A stretch of 64,000 nt of DNA from Papio anubis (GCF_008728515.1 NC_044990.1:9011156-9075155), one strand, 5' to 3'; positions 44,901 through 55,645 are shown, counted from the first letter of the stretch. Numbers and translations are program-made. The notes: generated by a model not told the origin, from the letters alone.

Positions 44901-45287
44901 TGATTAAAACGGGTAGATTCCTTCTCTGGCTCATTCCTTGATTTACTCAATTTTAGTTGGTTCAGTTCATGGGGACTCTGCTTAGGCAGCATACTCCAAA
45001 CACTTGGTATAACCTGATAATCATAATATCCTCCTAATAGTTACAAAAGTAGTCTCCCTGGTGCGCTGTATCCTCTCAAAAAGTTTTAAATGTTTGTATA
45101 CAAACATTTGTTGAACATCAAATATTCTTTCCTCATCTAAATGACAGAAATGCCGAGAGATGTATGATCATGAGGACACTGTAGCCTATGAAGGGTGTGT
45201 TGAGACTGGAAACTTAGAATGATGGTAATTGAGAGCAGCGCCAATGTCCTGCGTTTTGGTCAGATTCTCGCCTAGGTGAGCACTTGA
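41940..45287 (+). mobile_element. Class I ERV internal region, 5'-incomplete
   Basis: This is AT-rich sequence that leads into a decayed env, a polypurine tract and an LTR, all in one direction. The part at 41940-42400 is similar to 60530-61060, so both derive from the same ERV family. No gag or pol domain is recognisable by eye. The matching 5' LTR was not found in the window. A (TTG)n run lies near 42641-42659. Confidence 0.6.
44500..45110 (+). pseudogene. Decayed retroviral env, transmembrane subunit
   Basis: One frame is open only at 44794-44904, between two stops, and resembles the gammaretrovirus-type transmembrane subunit around the cysteine motif. The double cysteine of the CX6CC motif is not intact. 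A hydrophobic, membrane-anchor-like stretch follows at about 44945-45080 but needs frame changes. Stops and frame shifts rule out a functional protein. Upstream to about 44500 is probably the surface-subunit end and the start of the transmembrane subunit. Confidence 0.6.
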
Positions 45288-45299
45288 CCAAAAGAGGAA
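45288..45299 (+). other. Polypurine tract of the ERV
   Basis: A short purine-rich run (ccaaaagaggaa) stands one base before the TG that starts the LTR, where plus-strand priming occurs in retroviruses. Confidence 0.65.
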
Positions 45300-45300
45300 T

Positions 45301-45814
45301 TGTTAAGTGAAAAGTATAGGAGGGCACTGTTCAGGACTAAGCTCCTGCACTAGGCCCCACCAGACCAGACTAAAAATCCAAATAGAGTCACTCATGCTAA
45401 TGTCCCACGTGACCCAAGTAAAACAATAAGTTGTTTTCTGACTTTCCAAGAAATGAGGAGGGAGAGGTAACAGCCAGTTCCCCAAACAGGTCAGTTCCAA
45501 CCTTCAGTTGGCATAATAGCGGCCTTCTTTCTGCTTTAATTCTTAACCGGAAGTCATCTGGTATTAACCAATGAATTATCTTTCTATTGTTTTGTCTGTC
45601 ACCACTGTAAAAGAAAAGTAACTTTGAAGTGGCCAATCTGCTTTTTGTTCTGTTTCTGCTCTATTCAACCCTTTTTCTGTCTCTAAAGCCACTCTCCTCT
45701 GCTCAATTTATTGGAACATTATTTTGTTTTATGGAGTGAGGTATTGCCCAATTCTAGAATTGCAAATGAAGTCAAATGAGATCTTTGCATTTGTTGTAAT
45801 GTTGTCTTTCGACA
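45301..45814 (+). mobile_element. ERV 3' LTR
   Basis: It starts TGTTAAGTG after the polypurine tract and ends GACA at 45811-45814. Near the end 'ttgcaaatgaagtc' looks like a decayed AATAAA signal. The length of about 514 bp is normal for a class I LTR. The family name is uncertain. Confidence 0.7.
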
Positions 45815-46066
45815 TATCTAAACTGCCAAATCCAAATGACCAAAAACATGAAGTTTAGATGTGATTGAGATCAGGGAAACAGAAAATAAGTTACAATAAA
45901 CAATGAGTTCCCACTTTAAATCCATAGACTGACAAAAATTATGAAAGAAATCTAATATCAACTGCCCTCAGAAATGCCAGGGAAAACAGTGTCCTCTTCC
46001 ATTACTGGTACAAATCTGAATTACAGAGTGGTAGGAAAATAAGATGCAGTAAGATGCAGACATGAC
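45815..46066. other. Unassigned sequence
   Basis: A short direct repeat 'taagatgcag' occurs just before the Alu. Nothing else is recognised. Confidence 0.4.
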
Positions 46067-46368
46067 GGCCAGGCGCAGTGGCTCACACCTGTAATCCCAG
46101 CACTTTGGGAGGCTGAAGAGGGCTAATCAGCTGAGGTCAGGAGTTCGAGACCAGTCTGGCCAACATAGCAAAACCCCATCTCTACAAAAAATACAAAAAA
46201 ATTAGCCAAGCATGGTTGCGTGCACCCGTAATCCCAGCTACTTGGGAATCTGAGGCAAGAGAATTGCTTGAACCCAGGAGTCGGAGGTTGCAGTGAGCCA
46301 AGATCGTGTCACTGCACTCCAGCCTGGGTGATAGAGTGGAACTCCATCTCAAAAAAAAAAAAAAAAAA
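46067..46368 (+). mobile_element. Alu, full length, plus strand
   Basis: It starts 'ggccaggcgcagtggctcac' and ends in a run of about 18 A. No clear target-site duplication. Confidence 0.96.
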
Positions 46369-46379
46369 GAATTCTGAAC

Positions 46380-47170
46380 TATATATATAGCCTTTTAAGA
46401 AAGCTGTTTGAAAAACAATCTGGCAGCACTTACTAATTTTTTTTAATCTGCATTCTTTATGAATCAACAATCTCACTCCTGAGGAATCTAGAAATAAAAG
46501 AACCAATTTGAAGAATGTAGTTATAAGGTTGCTGTAATATATCACTCTTCGTAGTGGAGGAAGAAAATCTAGAAACAAAGTGAATGTCCATCAATAGAGA
46601 GAACGTGAATTCATCACGGAACTTCCTCCCAGTAGTTTGCTGGAGCTGTCTCCAGAGATCCTGCACGGAACTCTTCTCAACTCGGCTCCACCCAGCCATC
46701 ACATTGGTAGTTTGAAATGAGCCATGGTGGGAACGTTTAGGGCATGGATATCAACAAACACTAGCAGTCAGGGCTTTTCCTGAGAGAGCTGGGTGTTATA
46801 TCTTTACCAGACAAAACTGCCTTCACCCCATAAAATAATAGGCATTAAAAATCATGCACCATTCCAGTTAAATTATAGGTGTTTTCATTTGGTTTCATTG
46901 ATTGATATAAGAATAGTATGTGTTCCACTGCATTTTTGAAACACATTTTTAAAAAACCTTGCAGAAGTGTATATGTGCATAAATATTTTATATGATTATA
47001 TGAACATGGAGGAAAGTATGAAAGATACATTGGAAAGGGTAATGGGATTATGGGATTAGGGGTAGCTGGGGAGGGGAGGAATTTTTTTTTTTTAATGATT
47101 CCATATGTAACTGACATACACACAGGTGTGTGTGTGTGTGTGTGTGTATCAAGAAATTAAGGAAACAAAA
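46380..47170 (+). mobile_element. Ancient L1 (L1M-like) 3' region
   Basis: 'acaaagtgaatgtccatcaa' and, further on, 'gtaatgggattatgggatta' before a T-run follow the old L1 3' order. Parts are missing, and 46620-46830 is not recognisable. It ends in T-run and TG repeats. Confidence 0.5.
47124..47148 (+). repeat. (TG)n dinucleotide repeat
   Basis: About twelve TG units, preceded by a short CACA run, so the flanks could pair with the repeat. Confidence 0.95.
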
Positions 47171-47244
47171 ACTAAGTTTAAAATCCACAACTTTGTAGAG
47201 ATGTTTGTGCTTTATCATAAAATTAAAAAGCAAGTTGCAGAGCC

Positions 47245-47760
47245 ATGCGTTTGGTAACGATATGGCTCCGATGAGTGGAGGAACACCAGGGCTCTTGTCT
47301 CGTGTTGAATTAGATGAAACAACAAGGACACACGTGGAGTGGTTTTAAGGAGCAGAGAATTTAACAGGCAAGAAAAAAGGAAGAAGATCCCCTGTACAGA
47401 GACAGAGGGAGGGGGGCTCCAAAGCCGAGAGAGGGAACCCCAAGTACGGTGGAAACCAGCCGGGTATATATAAAGGCTGGAGGAGGCGGGGTCTGATTTG
47501 CACAGGGCTCAGGGGATTGGTTTGAGCAGGCATGTCATTCATGTAGCCCGCGGAAAAGCTGGCCCTCCCACCCTAGCCTTTTAATATGCAAATGCAGGGC
47601 GCCATGATGTTCTACACAGGTAGGGGTATGTGGGGGCAGCCATGAAGCCAGGAACATGTGGGGCAAGGGCAAGAAGGCCAGGGGAATCGCCATGTTTGGG
47701 TAGACCCAGTTTCTAATGGCCTGCATTTGCATATCAAAGGTTGTGGGCCTGGCTCTAAGA
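47245..47760 (-). mobile_element. Solo LTR, MER4-group-like, minus strand
   Basis: Read on the minus strand it has a TATA-like TATATA (47465-47471), then the 'cctgttaaattctctgctcc' segment and 'aaaccactccacgtgtgtcc', as in class I LTRs of the MER4 group. A fragment of the same LTR lies at 36190-36360. No internal ERV sequence adjoins it. Confidence 0.65.
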
Positions 47761-48089
47761 GCTGCTTTAAAAATGAAAATTTTTCAAGGACTCTTTTTCC
47801 TATCTGCCTAAAATAATTTCTTAATAACTCCTACAATAGTATGACCCTGTTTCAGTAAAAAGAAATAAACCCAAACCCCAGTTTCTGTGTATATTTGCTT
47901 GCCTGTGCTTGTATGAGCATCGTGAACAGTTGTGTGTAGACTTTGGATATCTCGGGAAGGTAAGATTAGAAGTTAATGATGGTGGGAATTTTCTCTATAT
48001 GTCTTTGAACTGTTTTGCCTATAACAACTAATATGTTATGTGTTCATAATTTGAAAAACATCAAATGAAAACAATTTCCAGAAAAGAAA
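47761..48089. other. Unassigned sequence
   Basis: I recognise no repeat or gene. Confidence 0.4.
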
Positions 48090-48310
48090 TTAGTTCCTTC
48101 GGATTGTCAACACTCTTTCACATACATTACCACCTTCGCCCCACTTACCTGTGTAGGAAGAACAAACATGGCTATCTCCACTTCACTGTTAAGGAAGCAG
48201 AGCTGGGAGATGGAAACTGCCTTGTCCATGACCACACGACTATGGGCATTGGAACGTGTCTCCCACCCAGTCTCTTGACCCACAGTCCAGAGGTTTTTAG
48301 ATACCGCAGT
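48090..48310 (-). mobile_element. MIR SINE, minus strand
   Basis: 'actctttcacatacattacc', 'tgttaaggaagcagagctgg', 'ccttgtccatgaccacacga' and 'tctcttgacccacagtccag' follow reversed MIR/MIR3. Confidence 0.8.
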
Positions 48311-48870
48311 GGATGTGGAAGGAGAAAAGCAGCAGTGACAACAGAGAGTGGCCAATGGTATCTTTCTAGGCAAGGACAACTCCGCAGCAGGAATGAACTC
48401 TGCCTATGACATAAAACATACGTGAACACACAATTATCAGTATTTACCATGTATATCTAAGAAGGCTATTTGTCTAACCTTGCCTGAAGCAGCTAGCATT
48501 TGTAATCTTACCACATCATGTGGAAGCTTCAGTGCTAGTTTCATGGGGTTATTCTAGGTCACTTGCCCAGAAGAACCTTCATAAACATCAACTATGGTAG
48601 GGAGGAGGGAATAGTGCCTGGCATGCCTTTCTTCCATATCTGTAAGGTGACTTTCCAAGGCCCATTCTGCCGGCTCTATAAGAAGGGAATCCAGTTGGAG
48701 ACCTTGCAAGTCCTCACCTGTGGGACGTCCTCCCAGGACATGGATTTGTGTACTGTTCCTTTACCATAACAGCATCTTTAACAAACACACCCTGTGCTTA
48801 TTTAAGAGATCTCTAAGTTCCTGAAAACAAAGGAGTGTGCACTGTGACATGGCCAAATGAATCACAGAGT
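48311..48870. other. Unassigned sequence
   Basis: I recognise no repeat or gene. Confidence 0.4.
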
Positions 48871-48934
48871 AGCTCCAGGTGGAACTGGGCCAGGTGGCAG
48901 TGAGCTCCAGGTGGAAGTGGGCTGGGTGGCAGTC
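48871..48934 (+). repeat. Two-copy 32-bp tandem duplication
   Basis: Two adjacent copies start 'agctccaggtggaa' and end 'ggtggcagt' with a few changes between. Confidence 0.93.
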
Positions 48935-49129
48935 TTATCATTCTCAGTGGCACTTTGTGTGTTCTTGCCTTTGCTGGCGTGGTTTGTCTTTTGAAAATGG
49001 ATTGGGAATTACGTTTTGGGGTTTAAAAATATTATTTCCACACCTACATTGATCTGGGTGTGTTTGACTAATGTTTGTGTTATGAACATACGACACGTTG
49101 GTTGTTATAGGCAATGAGTTTTAGTGGAG

Positions 49130-49385
49130 CTAGTTGCAGTGTGATGAGCAGAGACCCAAGTCTGGAGCCCATGGATCTACAGAGAGACCTGGCTTTTCTA
49201 CTAGCTGTAGGATCTTGAACAAGCCAGAAATTCTGTGTGGGTCAGTGTTCCCATCTCTAATATAAGAATTATTAAACCTGCTTCTTGTCCCTCATGGATC
49301 GTTGTGAGAATCAAACTGGAAAACGTATAAGAAAATGACTTGCAGACCATAAAGCACTTTAGACACACAGATGTTGTTATTGATT
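49130..49385 (+). mobile_element. MIR-type SINE, plus strand
   Basis: 'gtgatgagcagagacccaag', 'agacctggcttttctactag', 'gatcttgaacaagccagaaa' and 'cataaagcactttagacaca' follow the MIR/MIR3 order. Confidence 0.75.
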
Positions 49386-49884
49386 TGCTGTGTCATAGGG
49401 AATGAGAAGTCTTCTCCTTAGACCCCTATTTTCAGGCACATATAAAAAATATGTATGTATACATGACTTCAATTTTAAATCCTTCATGGTTAATACAAGA
49501 TCCCTGGTAAATCTTTTTTGTAATGTTGAGTGAAATTCCCTCAAGAGATTCTGTTCATATATCTGCAAAGCAGTATTTGCCACCAACAAATAGGGATTTT
49601 AAAAATATGTTTTCCCCTTGACCATAGTTATTTCTGCTTGACACTATGCAAATGCCTTTATTTCACAATGCTTTTTCCTTGTTTCTTTAAACAAGAGCTT
49701 CAGAAACAAGAGTAGTACACTGTGTTGCTTAAGATTTTCAAAATGCAACTAAGTCTTTCCATTCAAAGTTCAGAATATTCTTCTAAATGTAAATAAGATC
49801 CACTTTACATTTTTGGAATGCAACCTGGTAAAGATCATTAAAATTAAAAATAATAACCTCTTTGGTTATAGATGTGACAAAGCA
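49386..49884. other. Unassigned AT-rich sequence
   Basis: I recognise no repeat or gene. Confidence 0.4.
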
Positions 49885-50045
49885 TATAATAAAGCTAACA
49901 TTCATGGAAGGTTTCCTGTGTGCCAGGCACAAGGCTAAGTGCTTTACAAGGATCATCATCTTTAATCATCACAATTCAGTGAGTAGATATATTATTATCC
50001 TCATTTTGCAAATTTGGAAGACTGGGCTACTGAATTCAACAAGAC
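49885..50045 (-). mobile_element. MIR SINE, minus strand
   Basis: 'tgtgccaggcacaaggctaa', 'gtgctttacaaggatcatca' and 'attattatcctcattttgca' match reversed MIR. Confidence 0.85.
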
Positions 50046-50139
50046 ACCACTTTTTCCCCATGTGTTCATGAAACGTCACTATTAAAGTGGATATCCATCA
50101 AATTTAGAACATCAAGCCCTGGCAGATGGGTAAAGAACA

Positions 50140-50365
50140 CTAGAAACCACCCTTTCTATACGCCAGACACAGTGCTAGACCCTTGTCACAAACGATCTCA
50201 TCCAACCTTCCCACTGCCTTACTATTTCCCAGACGAAGACATGAGGCTCAGGAAGATGGCAAACTACTGTTGTTGAGATTGTTATTGGCTGCCAGGCCTA
50301 GTGCTGGGTGTTTTTCAATGGCCTCCTCATAAACAGACAATCCTCAGATAAGGAAACTCGGTGAA
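50140..50365 (-). mobile_element. Two consecutive MIR fragments, minus strand
   Basis: The first has 'cgccagacacagtgctagac' and 'agacatgaggctcaggaaga'. A second begins again near 50280 with 'gccaggcctagtgctgggtg' and 'cctcagataaggaaactcgg'. Confidence 0.75.
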
Positions 50366-50369
50366 ATGC

Positions 50370-50640
50370 ATACAGTAAACAAACGCATGAAAAAAATGGT
50401 CAGCATCTCTAATAATAAAACATTACAACTGAAAACATCAATGAGGTACCAATTGCATTTGTCATATTAGCCAAACAACGCTAAATGCCAATGGTAGTGA
50501 CTTCATAGTGAAGCTAATTTATTTATATATTGCTGGTGGCATGTTTATGGCCAAACACTAAGATGCAGCATACAAATGTACGCCCGCTCTAAGATTACCC
50601 ACAACGTGAAGGGAACCCAGCAAAATGAAAACAGCTGTTG
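50370..50640 (+). mobile_element. Ancient L1 ORF2 3' fragment, plus strand
   Basis: 'tggtcagcatctctaataat', 'acatcaatgaggtaccaatt' and 'tatattgctggtggcatgtt' are decayed versions of the end of L1 ORF2. No open frame survives. Confidence 0.7.
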
Positions 50641-50884
50641 TGTTAGAGCGGAATAAAATGTTTAATCTCTCAGATTGTCTTCATTCTTTTATAATACTGT
50701 TTTTGCAATAAATAAAACTGGGGCAAAAAAGCATTTTATTATCCCATCTATCACTTAGAGTTGGGGGTTGCATTCCTGACTTCAATAAATCATAGATATG
50801 ACCAAGAAATAATGAAAAAGCCAAGATTCAGTAATTTCAAGCTTCTGTCTTCACCTGAGATATCAAAAGTAGGCTCTAAAACAC
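50641..50884. other. Unassigned sequence
   Basis: AT-rich, not recognised. Confidence 0.35.
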
Positions 50885-50995
50885 AGAATTTTATGATCCT
50901 CATTTAACCGCCTCATTTTCTTGATGAAGAAATGAAGGCCTAGAGACACAGAATTTCTTGTCAAGGTCAAACAGTTGCATGTGGAGCTGCAGCAA
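50885..50995 (-). mobile_element. MIR SINE fragment, minus strand
   Basis: 'ttatgatcctcatttaacc', 'gaagaaatgaaggcctagag' and 'gtcaaggtcaaacagttgca' match reversed MIR. Confidence 0.75.
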
Positions 50996-51205
50996 GCACC
51001 TGTTGCTCACTAAAAGAAAAAAAAAATTCCTTAAAAGGAAAGTGCATTTGCTATTTATATGAAACTGCCAAAAAATTGGCAGAAAAGAAAATGGGGAGAT
51101 CTCAGAATTCAAATGCTGGAGCAAATGTGTCCCTGGAGTCCATTCTGGAACTTCTGGTTGGGATGTGCTGGCCACCCATCTCAAGGTAGGGTCTTACTCT
51201 GAGGC

Positions 51206-51393
51206 AGTGGCTCTCACTGTGGGGCTCCCGGGCCAGCTGCATCAGCATCATCTGGGAATTTGTTAGAAATACACATTACTGGGACCCGTTCATGGTACAG
51301 TGAAGCATAAATTCTGAGAGCGGGGCCCCACAATATCTTTTAACGAGCTCTCCGCGCGTGTTTCTGCTGCATGCCGAAGGCTGAGAAACAGGC
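51206..51393 (+). mobile_element. MER5A-like hAT-Charlie element
   Basis: It starts 'cagtggctctcactgtgggg'. It contains 'cagctgcatcagcatcatct' and 'gggaatttgttagaaataca', and ends 'gaaggctgagaaac'. The length of about 188 bp equals the MER5A consensus length. Confidence 0.85.
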
Positions 51394-51396
51394 TCT

Positions 51397-51570
51397 AGGG
51401 CATTGCCTCGTCAAGTTCAGTACGTGGGAATTGCCTGGGGATCTTGTAAAACTGTAGGTTCTCATTCAACAGGTCAGAGGGATGGGGTCTGGGAGACTGC
51501 AGTTCTAAAAAGTTTTCAGGATATGCCAATGCTGCCTCTTTGGGAGCCACACTTTGAGTAGCAAGATTCA
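51397..51570 (+). mobile_element. MER5-like hAT-Charlie element
   Basis: 'gggaattgcctggggatctt', 'aggtctggg'-like 'gggatggggtctgggagact' and 'gggagccacactttgagtag' resemble MER5A relatives, more diverged than the copy before it. Confidence 0.6.
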
Positions 51571-51639
51571 AGTAAAGCCATGTGCCCATGAACAGATGCC
51601 AGGCTTGCATACATTGAACCTCAGCCCTCTGTGTCCTTC

Positions 51640-51785
51640 CTACTCCGAGTGTGGCCCAGACTCAGCATCGTGGGCACCCTCTGAAGCTTGTTGGAAAGGC
51701 AGACTCTCAGCCCCACCCCAGACCACTGCATGTAATCTGTATTTTAAGAAATTCTGCAGGTTTACTTGGCAACATTAAAGTTTGA
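51640..51785 (+). mobile_element. MER5A-like hAT-Charlie element
   Basis: 'gtgtggcccagactcagcat', 'agccccaccccagaccactg' and 'aacattaaagtttgagcag' follow MER5A. It is the third such element in a row in this direction. Confidence 0.7.
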
Positions 51786-52299
51786 GCAGTCCTGGTGGAA
51801 GGAGGCTGCCGGAGGCAGAGGGACAGTTAGTATCTCTGAGCCAGTCACCTCCACCAGGCAGCATCAAGACTCCACCCTAGTGTAACTGACAGATGTTACC
51901 TCCCACATTTGGAAAAGGCTGGTGGCCCAGGGGTAAGGGGAGGGGAGCTAGGGTGTCACCGGACAGAACGGCCAACAACAGGGGCTGGGTAGGGGAGAAT
52001 GGGGGACAGGAATCATGCAGGAGTATTTTTAATGCAAAAGTGTTAAGAAATAAGGCTTCTCCCCCGACAAAACCAAAATAAGACAAAACAATGCCTGCTG
52101 TTGAAAGTTTTGCCAAGCAGTGCAACTTCACCACATAAGGATGGGTGGGCCGCAGGCACTGAGGTTATCATCACCTCCTCCTAAACCTTCCCTCCCAGCC
52201 ACAACCCTGCTCCAGAAACCAAGGAAGACGTGGGAAAGGGCTGCACAATGAAGAGAGATTCCAGCTGGAAGCATTTTAGAAACATTGCCTACTGCATGA
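51786..52299. other. Unassigned sequence
   Basis: I recognise no repeat or gene. Confidence 0.4.
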
Positions 52300-52980
52300 A
52301 TTTCCTATGCTGCTATAGGAAATCACCACAAACTCAGTGGCTTAGAACAACATATGAAAGCATCTCACAGTTCTGGAGCTCAGAAGTTCTAAAATCAGCC
52401 AGGCACAGTGGCTCACGCTGGTAATCCCAGCACTTTGGGAGGCTGAGGTGAGTGGATCACCTCAGGTCAGAAGTTTGAGACCAACCTGGCCAACATGATG
52501 AAACCTCGAGTCTACTAAAAATACAAAAATCACCCAGCTACTTGGGAGGCTGAGGCAGGAGAATCGCTTGAACCCTGGAGGCGGAGGTTGCAATAAGCCG
52601 AGATCGCACCTTTGCACTCCAGCTTAGGCAACAGAGTGAGACTCCATTTCAAAAAATAAAAAGAAGTTCTAAAATCAAAAAGTCAGTGGGGCTGTGTTCC
52701 ATCTGCAGGCCTTATAAAAGGACATATTTATCTGCCTTTTCCACCTGCATTTCTTGGCTCATGGCATCTTCCTCCATCTTCAAAGCCAGCAGTGTAGCGT
52801 AGCATCTTCAGACCTCCCCTCCTCCAACTTCTGCTTCTATCCTCACATCCTCCTCTCTGAATTTCCTGCCTCTCCCTTTCCTTTCTAAGGACCCCTGAGA
52901 TGACACTGGACCTCCTAGATAATCCAGGATAACCCCCATCTCAGGGTCTTTAATTTAATTATATCTGCAAAGTCCCCTTT
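52300..52980 (-). mobile_element. MLT1-type MaLR LTR, minus strand, split by an Alu
   Basis: Left part: 'cctatgctgctataggaaat', 'agtggcttagaacaacatat', 'cacagttctggagctcagaa'. Right part: 'gtggggctgtgttccatctg', 'gacccctgagatgacactgg', 'cataatcc'-like 'atctgcaaagtcccctttgc'. It is an old MLT1 LTR interrupted by the Alu at 52398-52661. Confidence 0.8.
52398..52661 (+). mobile_element. Alu with internal deletion, plus strand
   Basis: It starts 'gccaggcacagtggctcacg'. A perfect 16-bp target-site duplication, agaagttctaaaatca, lies at 52382-52397 and 52662-52677. About 35 bp at the start of the right monomer are missing: 'aaaaatcacccagctacttg' joins the two sides. Confidence 0.96.
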
Positions 52981-53749
52981 GCCATGAAGAATGACATATT
53001 CACAGGTCCAGGGATTAGGACGGAGACATCTTTGGGGGTTGGGGGGGCAGTTCATTGCTCTGCCTACCACACCCTTTCCAAAGCTTCTCTCATGGGTCTG
53101 GGGGGAGGACGCCACCTTGCCAGGGGGCTTGCTGGGCTCCTGTGCCCTGTCTTTGAATCTGGAAAATAATGTTAATGTCACTGCCTCATTCAGAGCTGAG
53201 AACATTGCAGTATTTCATGTGTCAGACTTCCCACTGTCAGCAGGACTTAGCTTAAGTTATTTATAGTGTCAATGGCTTGCCTTTTGCATTAATGTAACTG
53301 TTTGTGTTAAATAAATTTTTAAGATAGGAGCCATTCAGAGCCCCACTGGGGAGTGCTTTCCGTTCTGTGGGGCACCAAGGCTCACGGGGAGAGCTTAATG
53401 AGACTAAGCGGCCATTGTTATTTATCAGACTCAGCTGCCCTCTCACCAACCCCAGTCACACCTGAAATATGCTCAGCTCATGAAGCTTCCACTGAGGACT
53501 GGCTTTCTTGCTGACTCTAAATGACTTTAGGTCTGGTGCAGGTAATGGGGTGGGTGATTGGCCTCAGGCCCCAGCTGTAATATAGGAGTCTGTCAACAAG
53601 GCCTTCCACTGCTGGTGGGGCTGTGATCTGGAGCAGGAAGCCTGTGGATGCCAGGCTCCTCCAGACCCTGGCCAGGGCTCAACTTACCCTGATGGGCTTC
53701 CTTCTGGGAAGCACTGGAGCTGGAAAAGTTCTGATTCCCTCAGCAAAGC
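52981..53749. other. Unassigned sequence
   Basis: G-runs lie at 53034-53047 and 53098-53106. I recognise no repeat or gene. Confidence 0.4.
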
Positions 53750-54010
53750 CTGCATATCAGGTCTGTGGTAAATGCTGGGGTGCAACCACAAAATGCCTGG
53801 TCCCCGCTCCAGGAGCTTACTGACAATGAAAAGAAACAGCAACAGTGCAGGGCGGGAGGCATCATGGTAAAATTAAGAAAAGGGTGTTCAGGGGAGAAGA
53901 AGGAGCCCCTATCTGGCCTAGCAACAACACATGAGCTGGGGCCCAAAGAATGAGCTGGAGCTAATCAGGTGAGGGGCCGAGGAGGCTTTCCCGCAGGAAG
54001 AGAAGCTGGG
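53750..54010 (-). mobile_element. L2 LINE 3' end, minus strand
   Basis: 'ctgtggtaaatgctggggtg', 'cctggtccccgctccaggag' and 'aggtgaggggccgaggaggc' resemble the reversed L2 3' end. Confidence 0.6.
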
Positions 54011-54119
54011 GCACAGTGAGCACGTGGTAGGCGCTGGCTATTGGCATCTGTGTTACTATTATTCATGTACTCCTGCATGCATGCCATGCAGAAAGGGCAC
54101 TGTAGTCATGACATCTAAC

Positions 54120-54340
54120 AACCTCATCCTTACCATGTGCTGTGCCCCGTGGGCTTCCCCTATGTTAACTCATGTGTGGCTCACAACCACACATGAAGTG
54201 ATGAAGTGGTGACTATTGTTACCTTGGAAGGAAACTGAGGCACAGAGAGCTTAAGGCAGAGGTGAGGTGATGTGACTCAGCGGCAAAGCTAGGCTGCCCC
54301 TCCTCACAGCCTGATTCAACAGCCCAGCTCTTAGACAATT
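54120..54340 (-). mobile_element. MIR SINE, minus strand
   Basis: 'accatgtgctgtgccccgtg', 'aaggaaactgaggcacagag' and 'gtgactcagcggcaaagcta' match reversed MIR. Confidence 0.8.
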
Positions 54341-55514
54341 GCCTACCCTGAAGTCCCCAGTCCCCAGTACCCGGTAACATGGCAGCTATAGATGGGATAG
54401 GATGAGTAGCAGCACAGTACCAGACAAATAGTTCTGGATTCTTCCACAGAGAGCTGGGTGCCTTGGAAAAGTTACAGGGTTCAGCCTTGATTTTTTGGAA
54501 TGTGGTGGGCGGGGAAGAAACCTGCAGGCCTTCCACGAGACCCTCATCAGCTGCTCTTGGCTGCAGGTGTGAACGGCTCCAATGCACACTCGAAAACTGC
54601 GCCCCCAGCAGAGACAACATCGCTCCCTCCAGCTCCCAGATCTTTTAACCTGGAAGGGCCTTGGTCTTTCAAGAAGCTGCCCCTGTGTGGAATGTCAGGC
54701 GCCTCTACCATGGGTGAGGAGTGACAGCTCCCTACTCTGTGGCCCAGCACTTCAGGAGGCCTGGTGACAAATCCACTCCAGATGGTCCCAGAGGAAATGG
54801 TCTAGTGGCCAATGAAGGGTGGGAGGACAGACACCAATGCCATGGCCTGGATCCCAGCAATTACCCTAGATGCTTATGAAACAGTTCATAGAGACCCTCC
54901 TTCCTCCAAAGCTCTTCCTTTGCCATTTTCATTAAAAGCCACCGCTAACTGTCATCACTCTGCCAGCCCCAGGGAGAACATACTCTCCAGGGTCTGATGC
55001 ATCTTGGCAACAATATTTTCCTCTTCCTCCCAACAACACAGTTGATCCCCCTTGCCCCTGGTACTCACCCCCCTCTTTCAGCCTTTTCATTGGAAAGTGA
55101 TGAGCCACGCGAATACCCTTCGGGCAGGCTTCCTGTCCACATATTTGGTCAGCTCAACCCATAAACAAAGGCGATTTGCAGAGATCCTTGGCTCTGACAA
55201 CCTGGGTACTGCAGATAACTGAGGCAGAGCCTCAGGCTGCAGCCAGATTGGTCAGGCAGCCGGAACGCCTCAGGCCATTTTAAGAAGCTCCCACAATCAA
55301 GTTCTTTACCTGACATGACCTATGAAATCAAGATTCTCGGTGCTATTGGAGGGAAAATTAAGTGCCTTACTCAAATTATGTCAAGTGCCCTGCCAAGCAT
55401 GACTGCTTTTATTTTATTTTCTTAGTTGTTTTTAGTTGTCTTGATTGTGCTTCAAGGGCAGAGAAAGTTGAGTTAGTCAGATTCCTCGGTTCTTCCTTGT
55501 CAGCGCGGCCGTGA
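54341..55514. other. Unassigned sequence
   Basis: I recognise no repeat. Overlapping open frames at 54463-54767 show no domain and no convincing exon structure. Confidence 0.4.
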
Positions 55515-55645
55515 CTAAGAACTGCTTCGCTCAAACCCTGGCTCTACCACTTAGCAGCCATGTGGCCTTAGCGGCATCTCTATGTTAACTAGGGTTAGCA
55601 ATGGTGCCTACCACTGCAAGCCTGTTGTAAGGGTAAAATGGTTAT
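55515..55645 (+). mobile_element. MIR SINE, plus strand
   Basis: 'caaaccctggctctaccact', 'gcagccatgtggccttagcg' and 'ctgttgtaagggtaaaatgg' match MIR. Confidence 0.8.

Noticed and set aside
44794..44904. Possibility of a domesticated env gene
   Set aside because: The open stretch is only 37 codons between stops, the cysteine motif is broken, and the membrane anchor lies in a different frame.
47464..47472. Plus-strand 'tatataaa' as a host promoter
   Set aside because: It lies inside a minus-strand LTR and is better explained as the LTR's own TATA region. No transcript structure follows.
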